Shown here: piece by piece, positions 1-11,900 of the stretch | Numbering within the stretch: position 1 is the first letter of the stretch | How the letters are laid out: the number at the start of each line of letters is the position of its first letter | Source of the DNA: Jaminaea rosea | Taxonomy: Eukaryota; Basidiomycota; Exobasidiomycetes; Microstromatales | DNA length: 64,000 nt | Reading direction: 5' to 3' | NCBI RefSeq assembly: GCF_003144245.1 | Contig: NW_020289985.1 | Location: 124,001-188,000 of the forward strand | Position numbers and translations under genes: made by a program | Notes under the pieces: generated by a model | Databases searched by the model: none | The model's input: only the letters and a program-made list of their open reading frames with translations | What the model was told of the DNA's origin: nothing

Positions 1-1122
1 GCCGTCACCACCAGCAGGCCATCTACGGATGAGCAGCACGGTTCTACCACAGGCTCGACTACTTTGTATCATTATCCACAGCGCGGTCACCTCACCTTCG
101 GCCCTATCCACTTGCGAAACACCACCTCGACATTGCTCCGCCGCACCGCAGCGCATCGCTCCAGCCCATACTACGTCGTCACCGCCGCCGCCCACATTCC
201 CGCCATGGACAGGGCGGAAAGAACAGTTGTCCCCCTCCCCACGCTCCCTGCCACTCCCACATTGCTTGCTTGCTAGCAGCCTGACCGAGCCATCCCATCC
301 CCGCATCACGCGGTGAATGGCAGCTCCGTGTCTCAAGGCGCGCGCGCGGCTCCTTCGTCTCTCGTTTGCCTCCTTCTTTTCGTGGTCGCTCCATATAGCT
401 CTTACTACTTTGGTCGTGCGGCCCCGCTCTCCCTGTTCGTATGAATACCCCCGCACTTCTATGTTATAATTAGCAACATGCGACTGCGCAATACACTGAG
501 ATATTGAGTTCCCGTGAGACCGAGAAAGCAAGATGGGCAGGCAGCTTGAACCGTAGACGCGAGCACAGAGGCAGAGAGACCGTGGCGCTGAGCTGAGTGG
601 GTGGGCGTGGGCGCTGCGTGATCGTGGCGCCTTTTTGGGTTTCCGGAACCTTATGCAGGGCTTCAATAATCGCCCGTAGCCCTCTCCCACGCCTGTACCA
701 ATCCCGCTTCTTGACCCGCTTTCCCCCCTTAAAGGCTTGAGAGGGTCCGAAGAATGCCATTGAGGCTGCCTGCCCATTCCAGCAGTAAGGCTAGGTGGAG
801 CTAGGCGTGGCGGCTTAGCCTTGAACAGATATGAAGCCGATACCCATCGGGATGCCCTCGCCGTCACGTCTGGCCGGATACAGGCGAGCGAGGCCGTCTT
901 TCGCCTGCCCACTTGTCTGCTGCTGGGCAACCGCGACGAAGTCATGTAGCTTCTTCTTAAGAGATCCGGCTCAGCCTAAGCTCATCTCCCTTGCGGACAA
1001 CGGCATCCTGGATGAGCGACAGTGAAGGAGACCATGGGATCCGGCTGGGATGGCGCAGAGGGCATTTCGCTGCTCTCAAGTAAAAGGTGCAAAGACCCTG
1101 CCTGCGAAGCGCAAAGTGTCTC
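1..1122. other. No gene recognised upstream of VPS25
   Basis: Short open frames occur on both strands (for example 470-760 minus), but none has a recognisable domain or a convincing exon structure. The stretch lies beyond the 3' end of VPS25 and probably holds its 3' UTR plus intergenic DNA. No tRNA-like structure or repeat was seen. Confidence 0.5.
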
Positions 1123-1871
1123 TCACGAGAACTTGACACCCTCCATCCCTTCTCCTCTCTCGGACCCAGAGAAAATCTGCGCCTGGCCCTTTGCTACGAG
1201 CGTTTCGAGTGCGAGGCGAAGCAGCTGCGGCGGTAGATTGGCGAATTCTGTGCGGCAGTCGAGGATCCAGTCGTCAGCAATGGATCGTACAGCGACTTTT
1301 GCAGTGCCTGGCCGCCCTTGGTGCGCACTACGCCAGGCTCGCTGCACTCACCCTGGTCCTCGACGAGGTCTCCCTCGGTGAGCTCAAAGAAGGTCATGAT
1401 GCTCTTGTCCTGGCCTGTAGCTACAATCCAGTCTCGGATGAGGCGGCCCCACTCGTCTGGCCTACGCCAAAGAATCAATGCCCTCTTTGCCGCCTGTTGC
1501 TGCGTCTTCCCCTTCTCTTGACCCTGACCCTGCCCTTCCCAAACAGCCCTACCCTGCTCCACGAGAAAGAGCAGCACCCTTGCCCTCCCTTGCGCATCTA
1601 AAGATCGCCCAATGGCCGGATTGCTCCACAGCCTGCCGTGCGATGCTGCATCGTCTGCGTCGAGATAGAAGGTGCGCGTCGACTTGCAGTAAGATTGAAC
1701 GAGCGAAGACCAAGCAGTCAGCTGCGTCTTGAGGGTTGCCGGATTGGGTTGAAGAGTGAAGAATGGGGGAAAGGAGAAGAGGGTGGGTGGAAAGCCTGCT
1801 GCAGCCGTCCCTCCAGAGGCGGAGCTGCCTCCGAGCACGCTGAAGGGAGGTTGAGGTGATGCAGTGGACAT
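1123..1871 (-). CDS. VPS25: ESCRT-II subunit Vps25
   Basis: Two exons, 1871-1352 and 1247-1123, give 214 aa. Vps25 is the double winged-helix subunit of ESCRT-II, which recruits ESCRT-III at endosomes to sort ubiquitinated cargo into multivesicular bodies. Family signatures visible are FPPFFTLQPN near the start of the domain, WRRPDEWGRLI, and GQDKSIMTFFELTEGD. The last helix unit (FANLPPQLLRLALETLV) lies in a different frame and is joined only if the 104-nt intron (donor GTGAGT, acceptor CACAG) is removed. The start is the first ATG before the domain (MSTASPQPPF); the open frame runs further upstream with unrelated sequence. The protein ends at KFS, close to the usual family end. It shares a 257-bp divergent region with OPI3. 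Confidence 0.9.
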
Positions 1872-2128
1872 CAATGGAGAGGATAGATGGATGAGGAGGA
1901 AAGGATGGAGCAGCAATCTCGCCTCAACCAACAATGCAGCGTCTCGCCGCAACGTCTTGCCGCCGTCCGTGCGCACCTCGTCGTCGTCCCGCGCACGTGG
2001 CTTGTGACGTCGCCGCGTCTCGATCAGCGACTCACGACTGGGACCCAACACTCGGCGCCGCCTCCGCCTTTCATCTTCTTCTTCTCCACCACCGCGTCCC
2101 CCTTCCCACGCCCACCACGCCGCGCAAC
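1872..2128. promoter_or_regulatory. Divergent promoter region VPS25/OPI3
   Basis: These 257 bp separate the start codons of two head-to-head genes, so both promoters and both 5' UTRs must fit here or overlap. No TATA box was seen. That this is a shared promoter is an inference from spacing. Confidence 0.5.
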
Positions 2129-3111
2129 ATGGATTTCCTCTTCGGTACAAGCAAGCCCAAGTCGGCCTACACTGGCCTCGTAGACTTCTCACAGCCGTCT
2201 CTTTACATCGCAGCTGCGAGCATTGCGTTTAATCCTACGTGAGAGCGCGTCCGACGGCGAAAAAGAGATGTCCTTATGCCTTCTCACGCGCCTGACTCTC
2301 TCTCCCTCCTCTCCACACCGTCTCGCTCAGATTCTGGAACATCGTCGCGCAAAATGAGTACCACAACAAGACGATCACGCGCATTCTCGGCGGTAATCGC
2401 TACTTGGGCTGCTACATGCTCGCCTTCACCATCTTCTCCCTCGGCATCATCCGTGATCACCTCTACAACGCCGCTCTGCAGGACCAGCCCGCTCACCCTC
2501 TCCTCGAGAACAACCCAGTCGTCAAGGCTCTGTCCGCTGCCCTCTTTATTAGCGGTAACGTCTTTGTGCTCAGCTCCATGTGGGCCCTGGGCGTAACGGG
2601 CACCTACTTGGGCGACTACTTTGGGATCCTGATGGACCACATCGTCACAGGCTTCCCCTTCAACGTCATGAGCGACCCAATGTACTGGGGAAGCTCCATG
2701 AGCTTTGCTGGTGTGGCCCTCTGGTTTGGCAAGCCGGCAGGATTGCTCTTGACCGTCCTCGTCGTAGTGGCCTACACCATTGCGCTGCGATTCGAAGGGT
2801 ACGTCGCAAGGAAGCGAAGAAGCGCGTCTGCTACGACGCGACAAGTGACTGACCTTCGTCCACTCCCTCGCACACGCAGCCCTTTTACCTCGCAAATCTA
2901 CGCCGCTGCTGCTGCCAAGGGGAAGCGTTCGTCCGGTCTGGGACATGGAAGCACCAAGGGTCAAGCGGCCATTGATGACGAGGGACCGGCGCACCGTACG
3001 CGTGCTTCGACTGGGACGCCCGTCGGCAACAGCTCGTCCAACGCTGCCAATGGCGGTGGGTCCACGCCGGGCACGCCCAGCAAGAGGAGTACGAGGAGCA
3101 GGAAGAACTGA
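2129..3111 (+). CDS. OPI3: Phosphatidyl-N-methylethanolamine N-methyltransferase (Opi3/PEMT)
   Basis: Three exons, 2129-2238, 2331-2798 and 2880-3111, give 269 aa. The enzyme uses S-adenosylmethionine to methylate phosphatidyl-mono/dimethylethanolamine to phosphatidylcholine in the ER membrane. Recognised by WNIVAQNEYHNKTITR, the glycine-containing AdoMet motif region ALGVTGTYLGDYFGIL, and SDPMYWGSSMSFAGVALW, with hydrophobic membrane segments between. Exon 3 restores the conserved PFTSQIYA. Splicing there gives Phe-Glu-Gly before PFT, where mammalian PEMT has Glu-Glu. Intron 2 (81 nt) is a multiple of three and has no stop. The last ~65 residues are a Ser/Gly/Arg-rich tail that seems longer than is typical for the family. 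Confidence 0.92.
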
Positions 3112-5743
3112 GGGAGGGGAGGAGTCGTGATAGGGGAGAGGCGGCGGCGGACAGAAAGTAGCTGTTGAGGACTGTGAGCCTTTCAACAGGCTTGCAGCGC
3201 AGGAAGAAGCGGAGGACGCGGTGGGACGGACCGAGCCGATGAGGCAGTCGGTTGCCGGTGTGATGATGAGTTACAGGTCGGCAGAGGACGGCGAGCTTGG
3301 AGGATGCGAAAGTCAGTGCAGCGCTGTGAGCGGAACCAGAGCGAGGGCCGCGGCGTGGAACGGCCGCTCGTCACCCATCTATTCATTCATCCGATGTACG
3401 TACGGTTGGCTGCGCACAATACCCATGATGCGTTGTGGTAGCTTCTCTTTCCCTCGGCAGCACGAGTCACGAGGGGCACCGATCCGGAGAGATACCACAG
3501 AAGACCTAAAGACTGGATGCATGAAGAGCGTCATGGGAAGAGGGAAGGAAGGAAACGGGCGTGACTTGTTGCTGTCGTAGACACGCCGGTACAACGTGGC
3601 TTCGCGAGGATTGTAGCGGTCGCGCAGTGGATTCAAGCGGCGATTATGTCGTCGAGAAGCTTTCTGGACGTGCTGTCCGCCCAGTAGCTTCGTGCGTGGT
3701 AATGGTCAAGACAGAAGGTGCGAGCCGCATTGGGAACAGGGTTCAACGACACTGACCAGCGCAAGGGGGTCGCCGTCTTGCTTCTTCGTACACCCGCGAC
3801 ATCGTGATCGTAGAGCTTGTTTGGTCAGCCCTCGCCTCCTTTCGAAGCGATAGCACATAGCAACCTCCAAAGGGCAAGAAGTTGAGGCAATAAATCGCAT
3901 CACGACTCGTCGCAAGGCCAGAAAGCAAGGAAGCAAGCAAGACAGCCTCGGTAGGCCGGCCTCTGAAGCTGGAAGTAGCAAGGAACAACGAGAAGTCAAG
4001 CTTCCTTGTTTTTCCCACACCCTCAATCTTCCCTCTGCCCGTACGGCCATTGACCGTATTTGCGGTGCAGCCCGAAGCGATAAGGGTTCCTTGTTGTCCC
4101 TTGTCGTCATGGCGATGTACACGCCTGGGTGCTGGCTTGCCCGAAGTAGGTACGTCGATATCTAATGTGGGGGCTTGCGAGCTAGCGCGGGCATGAATAC
4201 ACAAATAGGCTCTCAGGGGACGCGATGTTGCGCAGTAATTGACGGCGAGAGCGCCGAGAAGACGACAGTGAGGCCACAAGTTGCGGCGCTACCCTGCCTT
4301 CGTTGCCCTCGGGCCCCGATGTGCTACGCTGCGACGGGCTGCGAGGTCGTCATCAGCATCGACTGCACAATGTGAGGCTGCAACGGAAATACCGCTCGAG
4401 GTACATTGTGCGCAAATCGATCAGGTCGCTCGTGGTCACGCGTTCTCGTGTTGGTCCTTCCATTTCCGCTGATCGATAAGGGTCAAGGCAATGCAGTGCG
4501 GCAGCCGTCGCGAGGTGGCGTCAAGTCCTGCCGAGTCTAACAAGCTTTGCTAGCTGCCAACACGCCAAGCAGTGAGCCAATACGTGAAGGCCGCGTTACC
4601 TTTCGTGGGAAGCCAGCCATCATGTGAAGAAGCTCTTTCGCAAGGCCGGTACCGAGCTTCGTCGCGCATTGCATTGCTACCCAGACCGTAGGCCGTTGAC
4701 CCTTGACAGGCGGCAATAGCGGCGGCGGTGGATGATGCAAGCGAAGATTGGACGGTGGCGGCGATCCAGGCTGGGTCATGCGCAGCCACTCTCTGGCTAT
4801 ACCATAGAGGTAGGCGATCCCAATGTCTCACGGTGTCTCGCGGGCGGTGCCGATCCAGAGCTCACCATAATGTCAAGTTCGTGGTCGTCGTCGTCAGGAT
4901 CATCATCCTGGTCGCCCGAGGTAAAGTGTCAGCGGGTGCGGCTTGGCGGCTCAGGCGGCTGACAATGAGATGCTGCTGTAGCGTGTCGTCGCTTGTTCTT
5001 CCTGTGCATAGTCATCGTAGCCGGGCTTCCATCGAAGCCGTGGCGCCTGGAGTCGCTTTCCGCTTTGCCCTGCCGTGGGCGTGAGTGCGTGCCGGCGTGG
5101 GGGTGGAGAGAGCCAGGCGCGAGCAAGCAGAAGCAAGCAAGCGGCCAGCGGCAAGTCCGGGCGCAAGTCTCGGTCGCACTTGCCGGCAATTTCGTGTTGC
5201 GTTGCAACGAGCGAGGGAGAATGATGCCTCATCCTCGCGCTCCTCGCGCTCCTGGCACTCGCACTCACACTCGCCGTCATGGTCATACAGTGCGGATGCG
5301 GATCTCGTCCCTGGCAAGGCGATGGACGAGTTGATATCGCGAACACAGAGCCAAGCCAAGCAAGGAAAGCTGGAAAGCAAGAAGCGGCGCAATGTGAACT
5401 GAGCCTAAGTCAGCCACCAGCCACCGCCGGCTGGGCGATACCCAGATTGTAATTCGTCGAAAGTCTGCCTCGAGAGGGCAAAGCGTGTTAGCTCGAGATG
5501 CTCATGGCGAACGGCGAGTCATCTGCCGCCTGACGGCGTCATGATCGTGCTCTTCTTCCTCTCCATCACTCCTCCCCTTTGCTCACCTCCATTTGGTACA
5601 AGAAGGCGGCCAATGGCATTGCCACAACCTCGATTCTACCATCCCTCATCCCAGCCAGCCTCTTCCTCCTTCCTCTCAAACCTTTTCAGCTCCCCGGCTC
5701 GCCACCCTCCTCAAGCATAAGACCTCCCTCCACCTCAACCATA
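3112..5743. other. Gene-free stretch between OPI3 and the protease
   Basis: About 2.6 kb without a supportable gene. Frames of up to 178 codons exist (for example 3743-4279 minus), but they lack domains, usually start at non-ATG codons and conflict with each other. The last ~200 bases are pyrimidine-rich and probably form the protease promoter and leader. Confidence 0.5.
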
Positions 5744-7070
5744 ATGCAGCTCTCCCTCACCTTCGTCACAGGCCTCATCGCCGCTGGCCTCGCTCTGGCC
5801 GCCCCTGCCCCTACAGGCTCAGACGATGCTATGCTGCGCGTACCCCTCACCAAGCGCCGTATTGACCTTTTCGTGTCCGACGACAGTGACCTCATCGACG
5901 ATGACAAGGTCTCTATCCACATCAAGAAGCTGCGCAACAAGTACTCGCACACCCTCGAGAACCTTGCCCTCCACGAGAACAACGAGCAGAAGCGCGCCAT
6001 CTCCAACATCCCACTTGAGCCTCAGGGGCCTACGGCTTCTTTTTACTCCGGCAACGTTCAATTTGGTGGGCAGACGCTCAATATTGACTTCGACACGGGA
6101 TCCAGCGACGTTACCTTGAACAAGGGAGCTTGGAAGCCCACGACCAACAGTGTCAGGACGGGCAAGCGTTTTCAAAACGTCTACGGTACCGCGGTGAGCT
6201 CAACCACCGCCCTCCTCGCGCATCATCTTGCCCATTCAACTGACTCACTTTGCCCAACACGCACGCACAGACCAATCGGAAAGTCGTAGAGGGTGAAGTC
6301 TACCAGGACAGCTTTGCCTCAGGCAACGTCAAGGCTTCCAAGGCCTCCATCGGCCTCATCACGGGCAGCGACAACATCATCGACGGAGCTGATGGACTCG
6401 TGGGGCTCGCATACCCTTCCATCTCCAACTACGGCTCGGCCCTCCCGCCGCTCTTCGACTCGCTGATGCAGCAGAACGCTGTTACCAATAAGGTCTTTGG
6501 CTTCTCGCTCGGCCCGCAGGGGTCTGAATTGACCCTGGGTGGCATCGACTCAAGCAAGGTGACTGCGAGCGGGCGATGTGATCAAAGAGAAGTCCATGAG
6601 AGCTCACTCATCACCACCTTTCCTCTTCGCTCACGCAGTACTCGGGCCAGATCACTTACACCCCCGTCACCAAGCAAGCCTACTGGGAAGTGGACGCCTC
6701 GGTCAACGGTCAACGCTTCTCTTCCCTCATCGACACGGGCACAACCCTCGTAGTGGCCCCTACGCAGCAAGCCATCTCCTTTTTCCGTCGCATTGGCGCT
6801 ACGCCCACTCAAGCCAGGTCAGGCGACATCTATGGTGTAGTCCCTTGCAACCAGGTGCCCAAGATCACCTTCACCTACGGAGGCAAGCAGATTGCCATGG
6901 AGGGTGACAGCTCCGTCTTTGGGCGAGTGGACAGCTCGAGGTGCGCACTCAGCATCATTGGGGCCGACTTTGGGCAGCAGGCTTGGATCACGGGTGACTC
7001 GCTGCTGGTCAACACCTACACTGTGTTTGACCGAGCACAGAACAGAGTCGGTTTTGCGACGAAGAAGTAG
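5744..7070 (+). CDS. Secreted pepsin-like aspartic protease (A1 family)
   Basis: Three exons, 5744-6193, 6271-6558 and 6639-7070, give 389 aa. The chosen ATG starts a clear signal peptide (MQLSLTFVTGLIAAGLALA) and sits in an ATAATG context; an in-frame GC-rich leader upstream looks untranslated. A propeptide follows and ends at a Lys-Arg Kex2-type site (residues 83-84). The two catalytic motifs are FDTGSSD (Asp117) and LIDTGTT (Asp278), with the usual lobe sequences DGLVGLAYPS between them and CALSIIGADFGQ near the end. The length is normal for fungal pepsin-like enzymes. There is no Ser/Thr-rich tail or hydrophobic C-terminus, so a soluble secreted enzyme is more likely than a GPI-anchored yapsin. 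Substrate is unknown. Introns are 77 and 80 nt, phase 0. Confidence 0.93.
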
Positions 7071-7555
7071 GCGAGACGAGCTTCCCCTTGTCGACCTCAT
7101 CGTCCCCTTCTTGTCCCTAGTCTCGAGAGCTGTTCAGCGACGTAACACCATCATCATCAGCAGCAGCAGCATCACAGTACGGTCCGAAACGCCTTGTTCC
7201 CACCTCATTTCCTTGTACACACTTGAGTCGAGACACACTTCACCACAATGTCATCCCTGTTACGAGAGAATGCTTGGCGTGACTGAAGTGAGCGCAATGT
7301 ACAGCAAGAGGGGAGTGGGAAGAGGTTTGCGGGCAGCAGGAGACGAGCAAAAGCTGCCAAAGACGGAGCCCGGCTTGCCCTGCTTTTGCCAGGCAGGGAC
7401 CTCTGAGAACCTTCGCATTCGAGCAGAGGCACGGTCTCGGAGACGCACAGCCACCATGCCAGGACCTCCGCTGTGATGCATCGCTCTTCACCTCGAGTCG
7501 AGCTTTGTCAAATGTGTGTATATGCCATTGCCCAATCTGGTGTCTCTCTGCTCGC
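7071..7555. other. Convergent intergenic region
   Basis: 485 bp between the 3' ends of the protease and ASF1. It contains short CAT/CAG-type runs near 7150-7175 and must hold both 3' UTRs. No gene is supported. Confidence 0.5.
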
Positions 7556-8526
7556 CTACGCAACGCTCACAGGCTTGAAGCTGCTCGTCTGTCCTCTTCC
7601 ACCAGCACCTGCTCCGCCAGACCCACCTCCACCCGCTGCAGCATCTTCATCATCGTCATCTCGTACTTCCTCCTCTCTTACCACGTCGGACTTGGCTGCT
7701 GCGGATGACGAAGAGGCTGCTGCTGCTGAAGATGATGAGCCGAGGTTGCCCGGTACCTCCCCTGCGAGGGGAACAACGGCTGCGCTCGAGTTGGTCGCTG
7801 AAGTCGAGTCCCTGCGAGAGCGGTCAGAGAAAGGAAGGGAGGCTCGGTCAGTGAGGGCTTCAAATGCAAGCGAAGGCTGATGAGCGCGCCCGCGCACTCA
7901 CCACTTGATGTTGAACCTGGTCACCCTGGGCTTGCTGACGAGGACCTCCCTACGAACGCGAGTGAGGTCGACCTTCTCTGGTGGATTCTCCCTCTCCCTG
8001 TACGCAAGAGGTCGGAGATGGTCAGCCTCTCCTCCTTACCTTTAGCACCATCTCTCCCTCTTGACCGTACTCACTCCAACGTCTCATACTCATTATTCAC
8101 GTAGTAGCCCACGCGAATGAACTCTTGATCCCTATAGCTCCCCGTCAACAAGATGACCGTCACGCCCAGTAGGTCCTCTGCAGGGATCTTGTCCGCCCCT
8201 GGTGCTGCAGCCTCGAACTCAAAGCTGTTAGTGCCCGTCGGGACCGGGCCGACGAGACAGTTGTCCAGCTCCTGGTCGTACTTTTCATCTTCAGCCGAGC
8301 CGACGTAGATGAGCTTCCATTCGAGGTCTTCGCTGAGAGGCGAGATGCACTCGAAAGTGATCTTGAAGATGTACGGGTCTGTGTGCGTGGGACAAGGAGG
8401 GGAGCGGGGCGAAGGAGGAGTGTGTGTGAGCGGTTGATGGAGCGGGAAAGTGCTATGAAGCTACACACCTGCAAATGCAGCGCTTGCGTTGAGAATCTCG
8501 ACGGCCTGGAGATGGACGACGGACAT
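7556..8526 (-). CDS. ASF1: Histone H3-H4 chaperone Asf1
   Basis: Four exons, 8526-8469, 8378-8075, 7997-7902 and 7811-7556, give 237 aa. Asf1 binds an H3-H4 dimer and hands it to CAF-1 or HIRA during replication-coupled and replication-independent nucleosome assembly. The ~153-residue immunoglobulin-like core is almost textbook: start [82 protein letters not shown] and a final RFNIKW. The last exon supplies an 82-residue divergent tail with acidic runs ([12 protein letters not shown]) and a Gly-rich end, consistent with the acidic tails of fungal Asf1. All introns (90, 77, 90 nt) use GT-AG and restore frame exactly. Confidence 0.95.
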
Positions 8527-8932
8527 GCTGGTCAGGAGTGTTGCGGTTCTATATGTTGCTGATGGTAGTGATGGGTGATGGTGTTGGATAGAAATCTGGA
8601 ATCGAGTGCGCTCACATCTCGTCTGGGTCGCTCCGCCCGCCCATTCACCCAGGCATCCGCGCGTCGAGCCACTCTACGCGTGAGCAGGGTGCGACGCGTG
8701 GCGGGAAGGACACGCGACAGTGAGAGTGGGACAGGCGCACGGCGACGGTAACTGAGATCGGTATTGATATGGTGATGAATGGTATGATCGCTCTGAATTG
8801 TAATCGGCACACCCAGCTCTCAGAAAGCCGGTTTGGCAAGCGCGCTCCAGAAGTCGTCGCCCATCCACATGCCCTCGGCCACTGCCTCAAACATCTTCGC
8901 CTCACTCCCCTTGGACCTCTCTTGCCATTCGT
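8527..8932. other. ASF1 promoter side and alternative 3' end of the neighbour
   Basis: Upstream of ASF1 (minus strand). The part from 8820 to 8932 reads on the minus strand as a protein-like frame rich in Trp, Met and Phe and ending at TGA (8822-8820). It may be the true C-terminus of the adjacent triple-module gene. The rest (8527-8819) is taken as ASF1 promoter. Confidence 0.45.
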
Positions 8933-11900
8933 TCATGCGGACTCCCTGCGCAAAGCTCGCCAAGTAGCGCTACGGGAGGGTCCTTCGAGCATGTCGCGAA
9001 TCATGAGGAATTTGAGCTGCTTGCTCAGCTCAAGAGGTGTGACGCTGGCAGGAATACCGAGAGCGGCAAGGCGAGCGGGTCGGGTGGAGTTGCGTTGAGT
9101 GATGGAAGGGCAGGAAGAGGCATTGCTCGCGGTGCGAGACGAGGGTTTTATGCTGATCGTGTTTTCGGCGGTGGCGCTGCCGTTGCGCAGGGTAGCCATT
9201 GTGACTGGTGCGTAGGAGGGTGCAGCTGCTGCTCCGGCTGCGGCGGCGGGCTTGGTGCCGCTGCTATTGCTCTTCGTTTGCTTGGCACCGGTCGACTTCT
9301 TGATGTTGCTCATTCCCATGACCGCAGCCTTGCTCTGCACCTTTTCCAGCACTTGTTCAAGCGAGTCGTCCTTCTCTTTATCTTTCTTAATCTTCTCATC
9401 CCTTCGCTTCTTCGCAACGTGCTCGACAGAGACCCGCTCAATCGTGTCGAGAATCTGGTTCATGGTGTCCACGCCCTCTGGCCCACCCTTGGAGGCGATA
9501 TTGCGCTGCCTCATGACGGCTAGGATCTCGCGCATGTTGGCAAGGGAGTCCACCTCCAGCTGCGCATCAACCTCTGCATCCTCGTGTGACTCGCAATCAG
9601 AGTTGCGGTGATCGACGTCGCCTGCGAGCTTAGCTGGGGTCGTTGGCTTAGCCTTTACCGGCGCAGGTCGCGCATGCGCATAGATGTGTCGCTGGACACC
9701 CCCAATGGAAATGCTCTGCTCCTTTCCCACGATGATCGCCCTCTCATCATAGTCGTCCTCGTTCCACCTCCACCAATCCACCCCACCTGCGGCAAGCAGA
9801 TCCAAGTCCACCTCCGTCTCCGGCAGCAACTTCAATTCGCACGGCCCCACAACCGCATAATTGCGCACGCCAAGGATGGGAAGCAGCTCGACCTCCCCTG
9901 CGGCAAAGCTCTCCGCGTCTTTTTTCTTGCCCGCAATCGTCGTGACGTAGGGGCGGACGTCCTCTTCAATTCGATAGGTGGTCTTGCGCCTGATCTCAAT
10001 CGCGGCAGAGATGGCTTGCTCGATTGCCCCAAGCGGGACGTATTCATCGTTTGCCGTGAGAGTAGCAGGTAGCTTCGTACCGCCGTCGTCGACGACAATG
10101 TAGAAGCGTAGGGAAGATGCTCCTGCGCCTCCTCCTGGTAGACGGAGACGCTCCCACTTGTCTTGGATCTGCGCCCAATTCTTGATGCCGAGCGAGCCCG
10201 CGGCGATGATGGATGGATTGTCGGGGTAGGGGCGGCTGGTGATAGGCAGGGCGACGGGAGGTTGCGAGGTGGCTGCAACTTGGTTGCTAGCAGGTGCACG
10301 GCTGCTCGTCGTAGCCTTAGCGGCACCGCCAGCACGAGGGCGAGCTCGTACGTGCGCAAAGATGTGCTTGGGATCGGCGTCCATCCACTTGCCGTTGCGC
10401 CACTCGAGCTTGTGTCCTTCTTTGTTGGTCTTCTGCTTATTCTTCTTGCTGCTGATCGAGTAATCGCCGGAGCTGCCGTCGGGAATGGTGGGAACGACAC
10501 CGATGGGCAGCACCCACTCCTTGCCCTCTTCATGGGGCACAATTCTGACCTCATCCGGCCCTAGGACCTCGTAGTGACGAATGTCTAGCCTCGAAGCCAG
10601 CTGTGTCTCACCAGCCCCGTATCGCTTCACGTCCTCCTGATCGCCACCGATCGTCGTAACGTAACCGACCATTTCGATATCCTCGCCATGCTCATACTCA
10701 TAGCGGCAGCAATCACAGATCTCGTCGTGGTTCTGCTGCTGGATGCTCTTGCGCTTCATCTCGTCCTGGCCACATTGCTCTGCTAGGCCGAGTGCGGCAG
10801 TCATAGCGTCTTGTGGGATGAGGGTGCCATCCGCCGCGAGGGTAGCGGATACGCGTGTGCCCTTGTCGTCGTCTGTCAACCATCGGCCAGTGTGCCCGTG
10901 AGCAGGGCAAGAGAGGTTGCGTGGGTAGCTCTGGCCGATCTGAGCGGGCTGGAGGTGTCGCTGCTCCTGCGCCTTGAGCTCGGGCGGGCATGGTTGAGCG
11001 TGCGAGTAGATGTGCCTGGGAGGCTGCTTGGTCGACGAGGTGACTTGCTTGACCTTGCGAAGCACCACGCTCTTCTCTGGGAATTTGAGCGTACCCATGG
11101 CCAGGAAGAGTGGGTCCACCTCCGTCTTGGGAAGGAACTTGACCTCGTCCGGTCCAATGACGGCATAGTTGCGGATGTCGATGCCGGTACTTGCGTCAAT
11201 ACGACCGGCCACGAAGGCTTCGGCGTCATTGAATTTGCCCGCGATGGTGGTGACGTAAGGCCGAACATCGTCCTTGGCCCTGTAGCTGGGCTTCTTGCGC
11301 ACCTCAGTCGCAAGCTGAATGGCTCCTTCGATGACGTCGAAGCCAATGTACTCGCCATTGGGCATGAGCTGTGCTGGGATCGTGACTTGGCCATTGTGAC
11401 CTTCCTCGATGTAGGTCACGCAGGTCGCTCCGCTTCCTCCGCCTAGGTCGAGGCCGAGACTACCCCATTGCTTCTGAGTGCGAGGGCTAGCCTTGATGAG
11501 GTCCGTGCTGGTGGCGGGGCGAGAATTGATGGCCGAGGAGGCAATGGCCTGTTGCACAGAGCGAGGAGTCGCACCGAGAGAGGCTGATTGGCTCGATACC
11601 TTGCTTGCTATGTTGGCCATAATCTGCACAGGGCTGCCCTTGGTCATGGACGAGACGCCAAGCGCACGAGGTGAAGTCGTAGAAGCTGACGCGGCCGACG
11701 AGTCTGACTTGGTAGCATTGGTGGCGCCGCGCGTCGACGTGGTGGGAGAGGCTGGCGTGGGTGGAGCAGGGTCAGGCAGAGTAGCCGTTCTCGTTGGGGT
11801 CTCCTCGACATCGGTCACATCATCGTCTTCGCCATCTGTGCGAGAAATGGAGGGATGGCTGGCTGTGAGTCGACTGATTTGGCGCTGCTCATCATCGCAC

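Noticed and set aside
2284-3186. Minus-strand frame (300 codons) opposite OPI3
   Set aside because: Antisense to clear membrane-enzyme exons and composed of Arg/Gly/Ser-rich sequence without family features.
3730-3760. GGGTTCAAC string resembling a tRNA B box
   Set aside because: The flanks do not pair into an acceptor or T stem, and no A box lies upstream.
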